From Stutzerimonas stutzeri (GTDB taxonomy: Bacteria > Pseudomonadota > Gammaproteobacteria > Pseudomonadales > Pseudomonadaceae): DNA of 64,000 nt. The DNA lies in the NCBI RefSeq assembly GCF_018138085.1, contig NZ_CP073105.1, forward strand, positions 868,001 through 932,000, read 5' to 3'. The notes under the pieces are model-generated. The model did not search any database, had not been told where the DNA came from, and saw only the letters and a list, made by a program, of their open reading frames with translations. Position numbers and translations under genes: made by a program. Below are positions 19,084 through 26,374 of the stretch, one piece after another (position 1 is the first letter of the stretch; every line of letters begins with the position of its first letter).

Positions 19084-20079
19084 ATGCACCTGGTCTGTCC
19101 GGCAGGTAGCCTGCCCGCGCTGAAGGCCGCCGTCCAGCAGGGCGCCGATGCCATCTATGTCGGTTTTCGCGACGACACCAATGCCCGCCATTTCGCTGGT
19201 CTGAACCTGGATGAAAAGCAGCTCGACAAGGGGCTGCAGCTGATCCGCGAGAAGGGCCGACAGCTGTATATCGCCGTCAACACCTACGCCCAGCCCGACG
19301 GCTGGAACCGCTGGCAACGCGCCGTGGATCAGGCCGCGGCCCTGGGTGTCGATGCGCTGATCGCCGCCGATCCCGGGGTGCTGGGCTATGCCGCCAAGCG
19401 CCATCCGCAGCTCAACCTGCACCTGTCGGTTCAGGGCTCGGCAACCAATGCCGCGGCGCTGGCCTTCTATCAGCAGCGCTACAACATCAAGCGCGCCGTG
19501 CTGCCACGGGTGCTGTCGCTCAAGCAGGTCAAGCAGGTCGCCGCCAGCAGCCCGGTGCCGATCGAGGTGTTCGCCTTCGGCAGCCTGTGCATCATGGCCG
19601 AGGGCCGTTGCCACCTGTCGTCCTACCTCACCGGTGAGTCGCCTAACCTTTGTGGCGTGTGTTCGCCGGCCAAGGCGGTGCGCTGGAGCGAGGAGCCGGA
19701 AGGACTCACTTCACGCCTGAACGACGTGCTGATCGACCGCTACGCCGAGGGTGAGTCGGCCGGTTACCCGACGCTGTGCAAGGGCCGCTTCATGGTCAAC
19801 GGCCAGCGTTTTCACGCGTTGGAGGAGCCGACCAGCCTGAACACCCTTGACCTGATTCCCGAGCTCGCTGCCATCGGCGTGACCGCGATGAAGATCGAGG
19901 GGCGTCAGCGCAGCCCAGCCTATGTCGAGCAGGTCACCCGCGTCTGGCGTGCGGCGCTGGACAGCTACCTCAAGGCGCCGCAGCGCTATGCGGTCGAACC
20001 CGGCTGGCGGCGGGTGCTGGACGGCCTGTCCGAAGGCTCGCAGACCACCCTGGGCGCCTACCACCGGGCCTGGCAATGA
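19084..20079 (+). CDS. ubiU: UbiU, anaerobic ubiquinone hydroxylation protein (U32 family)
   Basis: Peptidase-U32-fold protein that works with UbiV to hydroxylate the ubiquinone ring without O2, using prephenate as oxygen source in E. coli. It has 331 residues. The cysteines expected to bind its 4Fe-4S cluster are visible in GSLCIMAEGRCHLSSY, NLCGVCSPAK and LCKGRFMVNG. Start at 19084 after AGGAGTTGCC. The FNR box upstream implies induction when O2 is low, so the cell can keep making ubiquinone for denitrifying respiration. Confidence 0.92.
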   Translation: MHLVCPAGSLPALKAAVQQGADAIYVGFRDDTNARHFAGLNLDEKQLDKGLQLIREKGRQLYIAVNTYAQPDGWNRWQRAVDQAAALGVDALIAADPGVLGYAAKRHPQLNLHLSVQGSATNAAALAFYQQRYNIKRAVLPRVLSLKQVKQVAASSPVPIEVFAFGSLCIMAEGRCHLSSYLTGESPNLCGVCSPAKAVRWSEEPEGLTSRLNDVLIDRYAEGESAGYPTLCKGRFMVNGQRFHALEEPTSLNTLDLIPELAAIGVTAMKIEGRQRSPAYVEQVTRVWRAALDSYLKAPQRYAVEPGWRRVLDGLSEGSQTTLGAYHRAWQ

Positions 20080-20093
20080 ATAAGGATCCGCGC

Positions 20094-20984
20094 ATGAAAC
20101 TGTCTCTCGGTCCGGTGCTGTTCTTCTGGGATCGCCAGCAGACGCTGGACTTCTACGCCAACATGGCCAGCCAGCCGCTGGACGTGATCTATCTGGGTGA
20201 AACGGTGTGCTCCAAGCGCCGGGCGTTGATGCTCGACGATTGGCTGGGGCTGGCTCGAGACCTGGCCGAAGCCTCTTCGGCGCAACTGGTGATGTCCGGC
20301 CTGACCCTGGTCGAGGCCGCCTCCGAGCTGTCCAGCCTGCGCCGGCTGTGCGACAACGGTGAGCTGCTGGTGGAGGCCAACGACATGGGTGCGGTGCAGC
20401 TGATGTCCGAGCGCAAGCTGCCCTTCGTCGGTGGTCCGGCGCTGAACCTGTACAACGGCCATGCCCTGGCCGAGCTGGTGGCCAGCGGCATGACCCGCTG
20501 GGTGCCGCCGGTGGAAGCCTCCGGCGTGCTGATCAAGCGTGCCCGCGCGCAATTGCTGGAGCTGGGCGCGGCGTTGCCGGAAATCGAGATCTTCGCCTAC
20601 GGCCACCTGCCGCTCGCTTATTCGGCACGCTGCTTCACCGCCCGCGCCGAGAACCGGCCGAAGGATGATTGCCAGCTGTGCTGCCAGAACTACCCGGAGG
20701 GCATCGCCCTGTTCAGCCAGGAAGGCGAGGCGCTATTCACCATCAACGGTATCCAGACCATGTCCGCCTCGGTCAGCAACCTGCTCGCCGACTATTCGGG
20801 ACTGATCGACAGCGGTGCCGACCTGCTGCGCTTGAGCCCCCGCGCTGTCGGCATGGAAGGGGTGATCGGCGCTTTCGACGCGGTGCGCAAGGGCGCACAA
20901 CCGCCGCTGGCGGTGGATGGCTGCAACGGTTACTGGCATGGCCAGCCGGGTATGCTGCGTGCCGAGGAGGCCGGATTATGCTGA
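20094..20984 (+). CDS. ubiV: UbiV, anaerobic ubiquinone hydroxylation protein (U32 family)
   Basis: Partner of UbiU in O2-independent ubiquinone synthesis. The 296-residue protein starts MKLSLGPVLFFW, as in E. coli YhbV (MKYSLGPVLWYW). Fe-S cysteines are visible in ETVCSKRRAL, YSARCFTARAENRPKDDCQLCC. Start set at 20094, behind AAGGATCC, by homology. An in-frame ATG at 20076 overlaps the ubiU stop. Confidence 0.92.
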   Translation: MKLSLGPVLFFWDRQQTLDFYANMASQPLDVIYLGETVCSKRRALMLDDWLGLARDLAEASSAQLVMSGLTLVEAASELSSLRRLCDNGELLVEANDMGAVQLMSERKLPFVGGPALNLYNGHALAELVASGMTRWVPPVEASGVLIKRARAQLLELGAALPEIEIFAYGHLPLAYSARCFTARAENRPKDDCQLCCQNYPEGIALFSQEGEALFTINGIQTMSASVSNLLADYSGLIDSGADLLRLSPRAVGMEGVIGAFDAVRKGAQPPLAVDGCNGYWHGQPGMLRAEEAGLC

Positions 20985-21472
20985 ACCCGCGTGCTCATCT
21001 GGTGAACCTCGGCGGCCGACTGCTGCCGCTCGCAGCCAAGACGCCCTTCCTGCTCCAGCGCCTGGCGCTGGAGCGCAGCCTCAATCAGGTTTTCGCCGAA
21101 GCGCTGGGCGACGGCGCCTTCGATGTGCTCGATGGCCACTGGATGCGGCTCGAGGTCGCCGACCTCGGTCTGGCTTGGTGCCTGACCTGCGAGCGCGAGC
21201 AGCTGCGCATCGCGGCACAGGCGCCGGTAGAGGTGACCATTCGCGGCAACTGGCGCGAGTTCCTGCTGCTGGCCAGCCGCCAGGAAGACCCGGATACGCT
21301 GTTCTTCCGGCGCCGGCTGGTGATCGAAGGCGACACCGAACTGGGGCTGGCCATCAAGAACCTGATCGACAGCCTCGACCCGGACACGCTGCCGGGCTGG
21401 CTGTGGAAACTGCTGCAGGGGGCCGGTGAGGAAGTGGCCGCAGCCGGGCGGACCCAGGCCGCCAGGGCGTGA
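20978..21472 (+). CDS. ubiT: UbiT, SCP2-domain ubiquinone accessory protein
   Basis: A 164-residue protein with an SCP2 lipid-binding domain (about 35-150). UbiT is the third member of the O2-independent ubiquinone pathway and binds the lipophilic intermediates. It starts MLNPRAHLVNLGG behind GAGGAGG and overlaps ubiV by 7 bases, completing a ubiUVT operon under one FNR box. Confidence 0.9.
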   Translation: MLNPRAHLVNLGGRLLPLAAKTPFLLQRLALERSLNQVFAEALGDGAFDVLDGHWMRLEVADLGLAWCLTCEREQLRIAAQAPVEVTIRGNWREFLLLASRQEDPDTLFFRRRLVIEGDTELGLAIKNLIDSLDPDTLPGWLWKLLQGAGEEVAAAGRTQAARA

Positions 21473-21542
21473 CCGGCTGAGGCCGGCCGCCGTGGAGGGA
21501 CCGTTGGTGAGCGCTTGGAAGGACTGATGTACCGAACCGCTG

Positions 21543-21947
21543 TCACCTGTCCGGGGCTGTGTCGTTATCCACGCCCCGCTGCATCCGATCGCTGGCGACG
21601 ATGACTTTCATGTCCTCGAACAGTGCGTCGGCGTCGGCCTCGGAGCAATCTTGCCGATAGCGCTTGCGCAGCCCGTAGCTGCTGAGGGTGACGTGTTCAT
21701 CCGGGGTGACGCCGTGCTGCGCCAGGCAGACCAGCGCGCAATGCAGCGGGCAACCGTCGATGGCCAGGATCGGACGGCCGGAGAGGGCCTTGTTGACCAG
21801 CGCCGCGACGCGGCCGCCAACACCGGCGATGCAGGACATTTCCGCCAGTCCGCTGCGGTCGAGGCGCACCGCGAGGGTGTTGGCCAATTGCGCCACGTTG
21901 GAACAACCCGAGCAGGCGTATACCAGCGGCAGGTGGGGTGTCGGCAT
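21543..21947 (-). CDS. DGC-domain putative metal-binding protein
   Basis: A 134-residue cytoplasmic protein with cysteine motifs YACSGCSNVAQLAN (about 10-23), MSCIAGVGG and IDGCPLHCALVCL. The central DGC motif marks the putative zinc-binding DGC family (PF08859 type), whose function is not established. The C-terminal half is charged. It starts MPTPHLP behind GGAGACGAGG. A perfect FNR box 59 bases upstream places it in the anaerobic/NO regulon, so a metal or Fe-S role during denitrification is a reasonable guess. Confidence 0.8.
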   Translation of the reverse strand: MPTPHLPLVYACSGCSNVAQLANTLAVRLDRSGLAEMSCIAGVGGRVAALVNKALSGRPILAIDGCPLHCALVCLAQHGVTPDEHVTLSSYGLRKRYRQDCSEADADALFEDMKVIVASDRMQRGVDNDTAPDR

Positions 21948-22005
21948 CCTCGTCTCCTGTTGCGCAATTCGCCCCACAGTATCGGGCTCCTGATGCCGGG
22001 CACGT

Positions 22006-22019
22006 TTGATGATCATCAA
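22006..22019 (-). promoter_or_regulatory. Anr/Dnr box of the DGC-protein gene
   Basis: TTGATGATCATCAA is a fully palindromic TTGAT-N4-ATCAA site 59 bases upstream of the start at 21947 and 20 bases after the dnrS-like stop. Confidence 0.85.
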
Positions 22020-22038
22020 GAACCGGCAGTGGCGTCGG

Positions 22039-22716
22039 TCACTCCTGGTACGCCGCCAGGCCCTGGTTGTCGAGGATCTCGATACGTCGTCGCTGGACGC
22101 TGATCATTCCCGACTCGATCAGCCGGTGCAGGATCCGCGAAAAGGTTTCCGGCTGGATGCCCAGCTTTGAGGCGATCAGCCGCTTGGGTACGTCGAGGGT
22201 CACCACGCCGCTGTTGTTCTCCTGCTCCTGATAGAGAAAGCGCACCACGCGATGGCTGGCGTTGGCCAGGGTCAGGGTGTCGATCTCGTTCAGGCGTTGG
22301 TGCAGGCGGATGCTCAGGGTCGCGAGGATGTCCAGGCAGATGCTCGGATGCTGCTCGAGCATGCGCCGGTAGTGCGCACCGTGCAGACTGGCGACCAGAC
22401 TGGCCTTGAGCGCGGTGGCGCTGACCGGGTAGTTCGGCGCGCCCGTGAACAACAGCGCTTCGGCGAAGGATTCGCCAGCCCGGATGACCTCCACCAGCTT
22501 CTCCTGGCCATCGCAGACCACCCGGTGCAGTTTCACCTGACCGCTGAACAGGAAGTAGAAGCGCTCCGCCTTGTCGCCCTGGTGGAACAGCGAGGCGCCG
22601 GCGGGCAGGCGCTTGAGGTTGGCCGAGGCACAGACCTCCTGCAGCGCACCCTCGGGCAAGCGGCTGAACAGGTGGTGGCGGCGAAGCCCCGCAACAAGGG
22701 ATGTTTCGGTGAGCAT
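22039..22716 (-). CDS. dnrS: DnrS-like CRP/FNR-family regulator
   Basis: Second Dnr-type regulator, 225 residues, starting MLTETSLVAGLRRHHLFSRLP. It has a beta-roll sensor domain, a dimer helix with DTLTLANASHRVVRFL, and the DNA-binding helix GIQPETFSRILHRL, which is nearly identical to Dnr at 15107-15790. No N-terminal Fe-S cysteines. I recall a regulator named DnrS beside the anaerobic ribonucleotide reductase genes in P. stutzeri, which fits this position, but the symbol is tentative. Start chosen by alignment with Dnr; the frame is open further upstream. Confidence 0.83.
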   Translation of the reverse strand: MLTETSLVAGLRRHHLFSRLPEGALQEVCASANLKRLPAGASLFHQGDKAERFYFLFSGQVKLHRVVCDGQEKLVEVIRAGESFAEALLFTGAPNYPVSATALKASLVASLHGAHYRRMLEQHPSICLDILATLSIRLHQRLNEIDTLTLANASHRVVRFLYQEQENNSGVVTLDVPKRLIASKLGIQPETFSRILHRLIESGMISVQRRRIEILDNQGLAAYQE

Positions 22717-22786
22717 GGTTCCTCCACCGGTACGCGTCCGGGATTGTTCGAGGTTGCATGCTAGAAGCGCCGACGACGATCTTTCC

Positions 22787-22800
22787 TTGATTCGAGACAA
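22787..22800 (-). promoter_or_regulatory. Possible FNR-type box of the dnrS-like gene
   Basis: TTGATTCGAGACAA fits TTGAT-N4-RTCAA except for GACAA. It lies 71 bases upstream of 22716. Weak. Confidence 0.4.
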
Positions 22801-22852
22801 GATCGCGGCCCGCAGGCGGCTCATGCTGGCGGTGAAAAACAGCCGACGGGCA

Positions 22853-22866
22853 TTGACTCTGGTCAA
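22853..22866 (+). promoter_or_regulatory. Anr/Dnr box of nrdD
   Basis: TTGACTCTGGTCAA, a symmetric TTGAC-N4-GTCAA site 86 bases upstream of nrdD. Confidence 0.82.
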
Positions 22867-22951
22867 TTCGCTTTGGGCGGGCATCCTCTAAATTTCACAT
22901 CATCTTGTGGTTTCGTTTTATTGTTTATCTACATATGGTGGTGGAGACGTG

Positions 22952-24958
22952 ATGCCTGGGCTCGTGGATGTGGATCAACCCGTGTCGCTGCGAAAGCGCG
23001 ACGGTCGACTGGTGGCCTTCGAGGCGAGCAAGATCGGTGCGGCGATCGAGGCGGCAGCCCGGGCGACCGGTGAATTCGAAGCAACCGAGGCGAACGAACT
23101 CGCCGCCCGGGTGCTGGCGCGCTTGTCGCAACGGGTGGTGGCGGTAGAGCAGGCCCAGGACGCCGTCGAGCGCGTGCTGATGGAGGCGGGGCATTACGAC
23201 ACGGCACGCGCCTACATCGTCTACCGCGAACGCCATGCGCGCCTGCGCCGTGATCGCAAGGCGGTGATCGACGTCGCTGCTTCGATGAACGAGTACCTGT
23301 CGCGGGAAGATTGGCGGGTGCGCGCCAACGCCAATCAGGGCTACTCGCTCGGTGGCTTGATCCTCAACGTGGCCGGCAAGGTCACCGCCAACTACTGGCT
23401 GGACGAGGTCTACAGCCCGGCCATCGGCACCGCGCACCGCGAGGGCGATCTGCATATCCATGACCTGGACATGCTCGCCGGCTACTGCGCAGGCTGGTCG
23501 CTGCGCTCGCTGCTAAACGAGGGCTTCAATGGCATCCCCGGGCGCGTCGAGGCGGGCCCGCCCAAGCACCTGTCCAGCGCCCTGGGGCAGATGGTCAACT
23601 TCCTCGGCACGCTGCAGAACGAATGGGCCGGCGCCCAGGCGTTCAGCAGTTTCGATACCTACCTCGCACCCTTCGTGCGCAAGGACGGGCTCGGCTATGA
23701 CGAGGTCCGCCAGGCGATCCAGGAGTTCATCTACAACCTCAACGTGCCGTCGCGCTGGGGCACGCAGACGCCCTTCACCAACCTGACCTTCGACTGGGTC
23801 TGCCCGGAGGACCTGCGCGAGCAGATCCCTTATATCGGCGGCGTCGAGATGCCCTTCGCCTATGGCGAGCTGCAGGCCGAGATGGAGATGATCAACCGCG
23901 CCTACATCGAGGTGATGCAGGCCGGCGACGGGTTGGGGCGGGTGTTCACCTTTCCGATCCCGACCTACAACATCACCCATGATTTTCCCTGGGACAGCGA
24001 GAACGCCGAGCGGCTGTTCGAGATGACCGCGCGCTACGGCTTGCCGTACTTCCAGAACTTCCTCAACTCGGACATGCAGCCCAACCAGGTGCGCTCGATG
24101 TGCTGCCGCCTGCAGCTCGACGTGCGCGAGTTGCTCAAGCGCGGCGGCGGGCTGTTCGGTTCGGCCGAGCAGACCGGCTCGCTCGGGGTGGTGACGATCA
24201 ACTGTGCCCGCCTGGGTTATCTGCATGCCGGTGACTGGGCCGGGCTGGTCGAGCATCTCGATGCACTGCTGGACATGGCCAAGGAGAGCCTGGAGGTCAA
24301 GCGCAAGGTCATCCAGCATCACATGGACGCCGGCCTCTATCCCTACACCAAGCGCTATCTCGGCACCCTGCGCAATCATTTCTCCACCATTGGCGTGAAC
24401 GGCCTGCACGAGATGGTGCGCAACTTCACCGAGGACGCCGAAGGGCTGCACACCGAGGCCGGGCGACGCCTGGCGGTCCAGCTGCTGGATCACGTGCGGG
24501 CGCAGCTGGTGCGCTTCCAGGAGCAGACCGGGCACCTCTACAACCTTGAGGCGACGCCGGCCGAAGGCACTACCTATCGCTTCGCCAAGGAAGACCGCAA
24601 GCGCTTCCCGGACATCCTCCAGGCGGGTTCCGCCGAGGCGCCGTACTACACGAACTCCTCGCAGTTGCCGGTGGGTTTCACCGACGACCCCTTCGAGGCG
24701 CTGGTGCTGCAGGACGAACTGCAGACCAAGTACACCGGCGGCACCGTGCTGCACCTGTATATGGCCGAACAGATTTCCTCGGCGCAGGCCTGCAAGCATC
24801 TGGTGCGCACCGCGCTGGGCCGTTTCCGCCTGCCTTACCTGACCATCACCCCGACGTTCTCGATCTGCCCGACCCATGGCTATCTCGCCGGCGAGCACGA
24901 GTTCTGCCCCAAATGCGACGAGGCGCTGCTGGCCAGGCAGCAAAATTGCTGCGCCTGA
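22952..24958 (+). CDS. nrdD: NrdD, class III ribonucleotide reductase body lacking the glycyl-radical end
   Basis: Anaerobic ribonucleoside-triphosphate reductase, which supplies dNTPs without O2. The 668-residue protein starts MPGLVDVDQPVSLRKRDG. It has an ATP-cone at about 8-95, then the ten-stranded catalytic barrel with RSMCCRLQLD near 388. Near the C-terminus is the structural zinc site CPTHGYLAGEHEFCPKC. It ends 14 residues after that, ...RQQNCCA. The glycyl-radical loop (RVxGY) that normally follows is missing from this polypeptide. It is found in the next ORF (25092-25256). Start set at 22952 behind GGAGACGTG. Confidence 0.93.
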   Translation: MPGLVDVDQPVSLRKRDGRLVAFEASKIGAAIEAAARATGEFEATEANELAARVLARLSQRVVAVEQAQDAVERVLMEAGHYDTARAYIVYRERHARLRRDRKAVIDVAASMNEYLSREDWRVRANANQGYSLGGLILNVAGKVTANYWLDEVYSPAIGTAHREGDLHIHDLDMLAGYCAGWSLRSLLNEGFNGIPGRVEAGPPKHLSSALGQMVNFLGTLQNEWAGAQAFSSFDTYLAPFVRKDGLGYDEVRQAIQEFIYNLNVPSRWGTQTPFTNLTFDWVCPEDLREQIPYIGGVEMPFAYGELQAEMEMINRAYIEVMQAGDGLGRVFTFPIPTYNITHDFPWDSENAERLFEMTARYGLPYFQNFLNSDMQPNQVRSMCCRLQLDVRELLKRGGGLFGSAEQTGSLGVVTINCARLGYLHAGDWAGLVEHLDALLDMAKESLEVKRKVIQHHMDAGLYPYTKRYLGTLRNHFSTIGVNGLHEMVRNFTEDAEGLHTEAGRRLAVQLLDHVRAQLVRFQEQTGHLYNLEATPAEGTTYRFAKEDRKRFPDILQAGSAEAPYYTNSSQLPVGFTDDPFEALVLQDELQTKYTGGTVLHLYMAEQISSAQACKHLVRTALGRFRLPYLTITPTFSICPTHGYLAGEHEFCPKCDEALLARQQNCCA

Positions 24959-24995
24959 GCCGGGTCGCGAATGACACACCGAACCGACCTGTAGG

Positions 24996-25024
24996 CGCGA
25001 GGGGGACGCCGAGTCCCTCTCGCG
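24996..25024 (+). other. Hairpin between nrdD body and its glycyl-radical gene
   Basis: CGCGAGGGGGAC, a GCCGA loop and GTCCCTCTCGCG form a 12-bp stem with one mismatch in the 133-base gap. No U-run follows. It could separate transcript levels or guard mRNA ends. Confidence 0.6.
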
Positions 25025-25091
25025 AGGGCGGCGACACCGCTTTTGCGAGCGGGACTTCCACGATTATTCATTCACCACGAAGGAGCGACAC

Positions 25092-25256
25092 ATGACCCAC
25101 GCCACTCAACTGCCCGAAGCCCAACGCCAGCGCTGCGAAGTCTGGACCCGCGTGATGGGCTATCACCGCCCGGTCGCGGCGTTCAACCCGGGCAAGCAGT
25201 CCGAACACCGCGAGCGCACCCATTTCACCGAGCAGGCGGCCGGGCTGGCGCGCTAG
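25092..25256 (+). CDS. Stand-alone NrdD glycyl-radical domain protein
   Basis: A 54-residue protein starting MTHATQLPEAQRQRCEVWT. Residues 20-24 read RVMGY, the glycyl-radical motif of class III ribonucleotide reductases, followed by HRPVAAFNPGKQSEHRERTHF, typical of the very C-terminus of NrdD. The candidate radical glycine is Gly23. Its own ribosome site, GAAGGAGCGACAC, and start lie 133 bases after nrdD. Its frame differs from nrdD and is closed by TGA at 24972, so a single frameshift or readthrough cannot join them. It is two bases from nrdG. Inference: it docks on the NrdD body in trans and receives the radical from NrdG. Confidence 0.88.
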   Translation: MTHATQLPEAQRQRCEVWTRVMGYHRPVAAFNPGKQSEHRERTHFTEQAAGLAR

Positions 25257-25258
25257 CC

Positions 25259-25954
25259 ATGGGCGCTGCGCTGCGGGTCGGGGGCCTGGTGCCCCTGACC
25301 ACCCTCGACTTTCCCGATCATCTGGCTTGCGTCCTGTTCTGCCAGGGCTGCGGCTGGCGCTGTCGCTACTGCCACAATCCCGAGCTGATTCCGGCCTGTG
25401 GCACGCAGGAGCGCAGCTGGGACGACATCCTCGACTTTCTCGACCAGCGCGTCGGACTGCTCGAGGCGGTGGTCTTCAGCGGCGGCGAACCAACCCTGCA
25501 ACTGGCGCTGTCGGCAGCGATCGCCCAGGTGCGCGCCAGGGGCTTCAAAGTCGGGCTGCACAGCGCCGGTATCAAGCCGAAGCTGTTTCGTCAGGTGTTG
25601 CCGCTGGTGGACTGGGTGGGGTTCGACGTCAAGGCGTTGCCCGAACACGGCCGGCTGATCACCGGGGTCGAAGGCAGTGGCGAGGCCAACTGGAAAAGCC
25701 TCGAGGCGCTCATCGGTAGCGGCGTGGACTATGAGTGCCGCACCACCGTGCATTGGCAGCTGTTCGATGCCGAACGTCTGTGGGATATGGCCCAGCGCCT
25801 GCGCAAGCTGGGTGTCGAGCGGTTCGCCGTGCAATGCGTGCGCACCGCGAAGATGCTCGACGAGTCCCTCGCGGAAAGCCGCGCGCCCTATGACCAGCAG
25901 AAGCTGTGGGAGCGGATGGGGCGGCTGTTTCCCTCGTTTGTTTTGCGCGGTTGA
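25259..25954 (+). CDS. nrdG: NrdG, anaerobic RNR-activating radical SAM enzyme
   Basis: Radical SAM activase that generates the glycyl radical on the anaerobic ribonucleotide reductase. The 231-residue protein has C31-GWR-C35-RY-C38 as the 4Fe-4S motif and VVFSGGEPTLQ as the SAM-binding GGE motif near residue 77. It starts MGAALRVGGLVPLTTLDFP, two bases after the glycyl-radical ORF, so the three genes form one operon. The longer upstream open frame lacks family similarity. Confidence 0.93.
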   Translation: MGAALRVGGLVPLTTLDFPDHLACVLFCQGCGWRCRYCHNPELIPACGTQERSWDDILDFLDQRVGLLEAVVFSGGEPTLQLALSAAIAQVRARGFKVGLHSAGIKPKLFRQVLPLVDWVGFDVKALPEHGRLITGVEGSGEANWKSLEALIGSGVDYECRTTVHWQLFDAERLWDMAQRLRKLGVERFAVQCVRTAKMLDESLAESRAPYDQQKLWERMGRLFPSFVLRG

Positions 25955-25984
25955 TGGCTAACTGAATTATCCGACAGCGAGGCT

Positions 25985-26295
25985 GCGCTAAAAGCTCGCG
26001 GTCAAGACCGCTCCTACAAAGGTGCGCACCGCCTTAAGTGCAAGCATCCCCGTGGGAGCGGTCTTGACCGCAAACGGCAAGCAGTAGGATGGGCGAAGCC
26101 CATCGCCCGCCCGGCAGAGCTGCAGGCTGTGGGTGGACCATCGCGGCGTGATTGGCCGTATGCCTGATGGGGATGGCGGAGTTGCCCGAGCGGCTTCGCT
26201 AAAAGCTCGCGGTCAAGACCGCTCCTACAAGGTGCGTGCCGCCTTAAGTGCAAGCATTCCCGTGGGAGCGGTCTTGACCGCGAACGGCAAGCAGC
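25985..26295. repeat. Two-unit REP family A repeat between nrdG and the ftr genes
   Basis: Units start at 25990 and 26201 (period 211). Each has AAAAGCTCGCGGTCAAGACC plus GCTCCTAC, then about 30 bases later the inverted GTGGGAGCGGTCTTGACCGC. A GGGCGAAGCCCATCG element follows each unit. Same palindrome family as the array at 9150-10192, in a region between convergent genes. Confidence 0.88.
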
Positions 26296-26374
26296 ACGAT
26301 AGGCGAAGCCCATCGCACTGTCAGGTAGCGTGCGCCGGGCCGCGTTCCGTTTCAGCCCCACCGTAACGAGCCGA

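Noticed and set aside
23513..24979. Long minus-strand ORF of 488 codons opposite nrdD
   Set aside because: Antisense shadow of nrdD with biased composition and no ribosome site.
25043..25258. Extended NrdG beginning at 25043
   Set aside because: That frame reads through the glycyl-radical gene in a different frame. The ATG at 25259 gives the family start.
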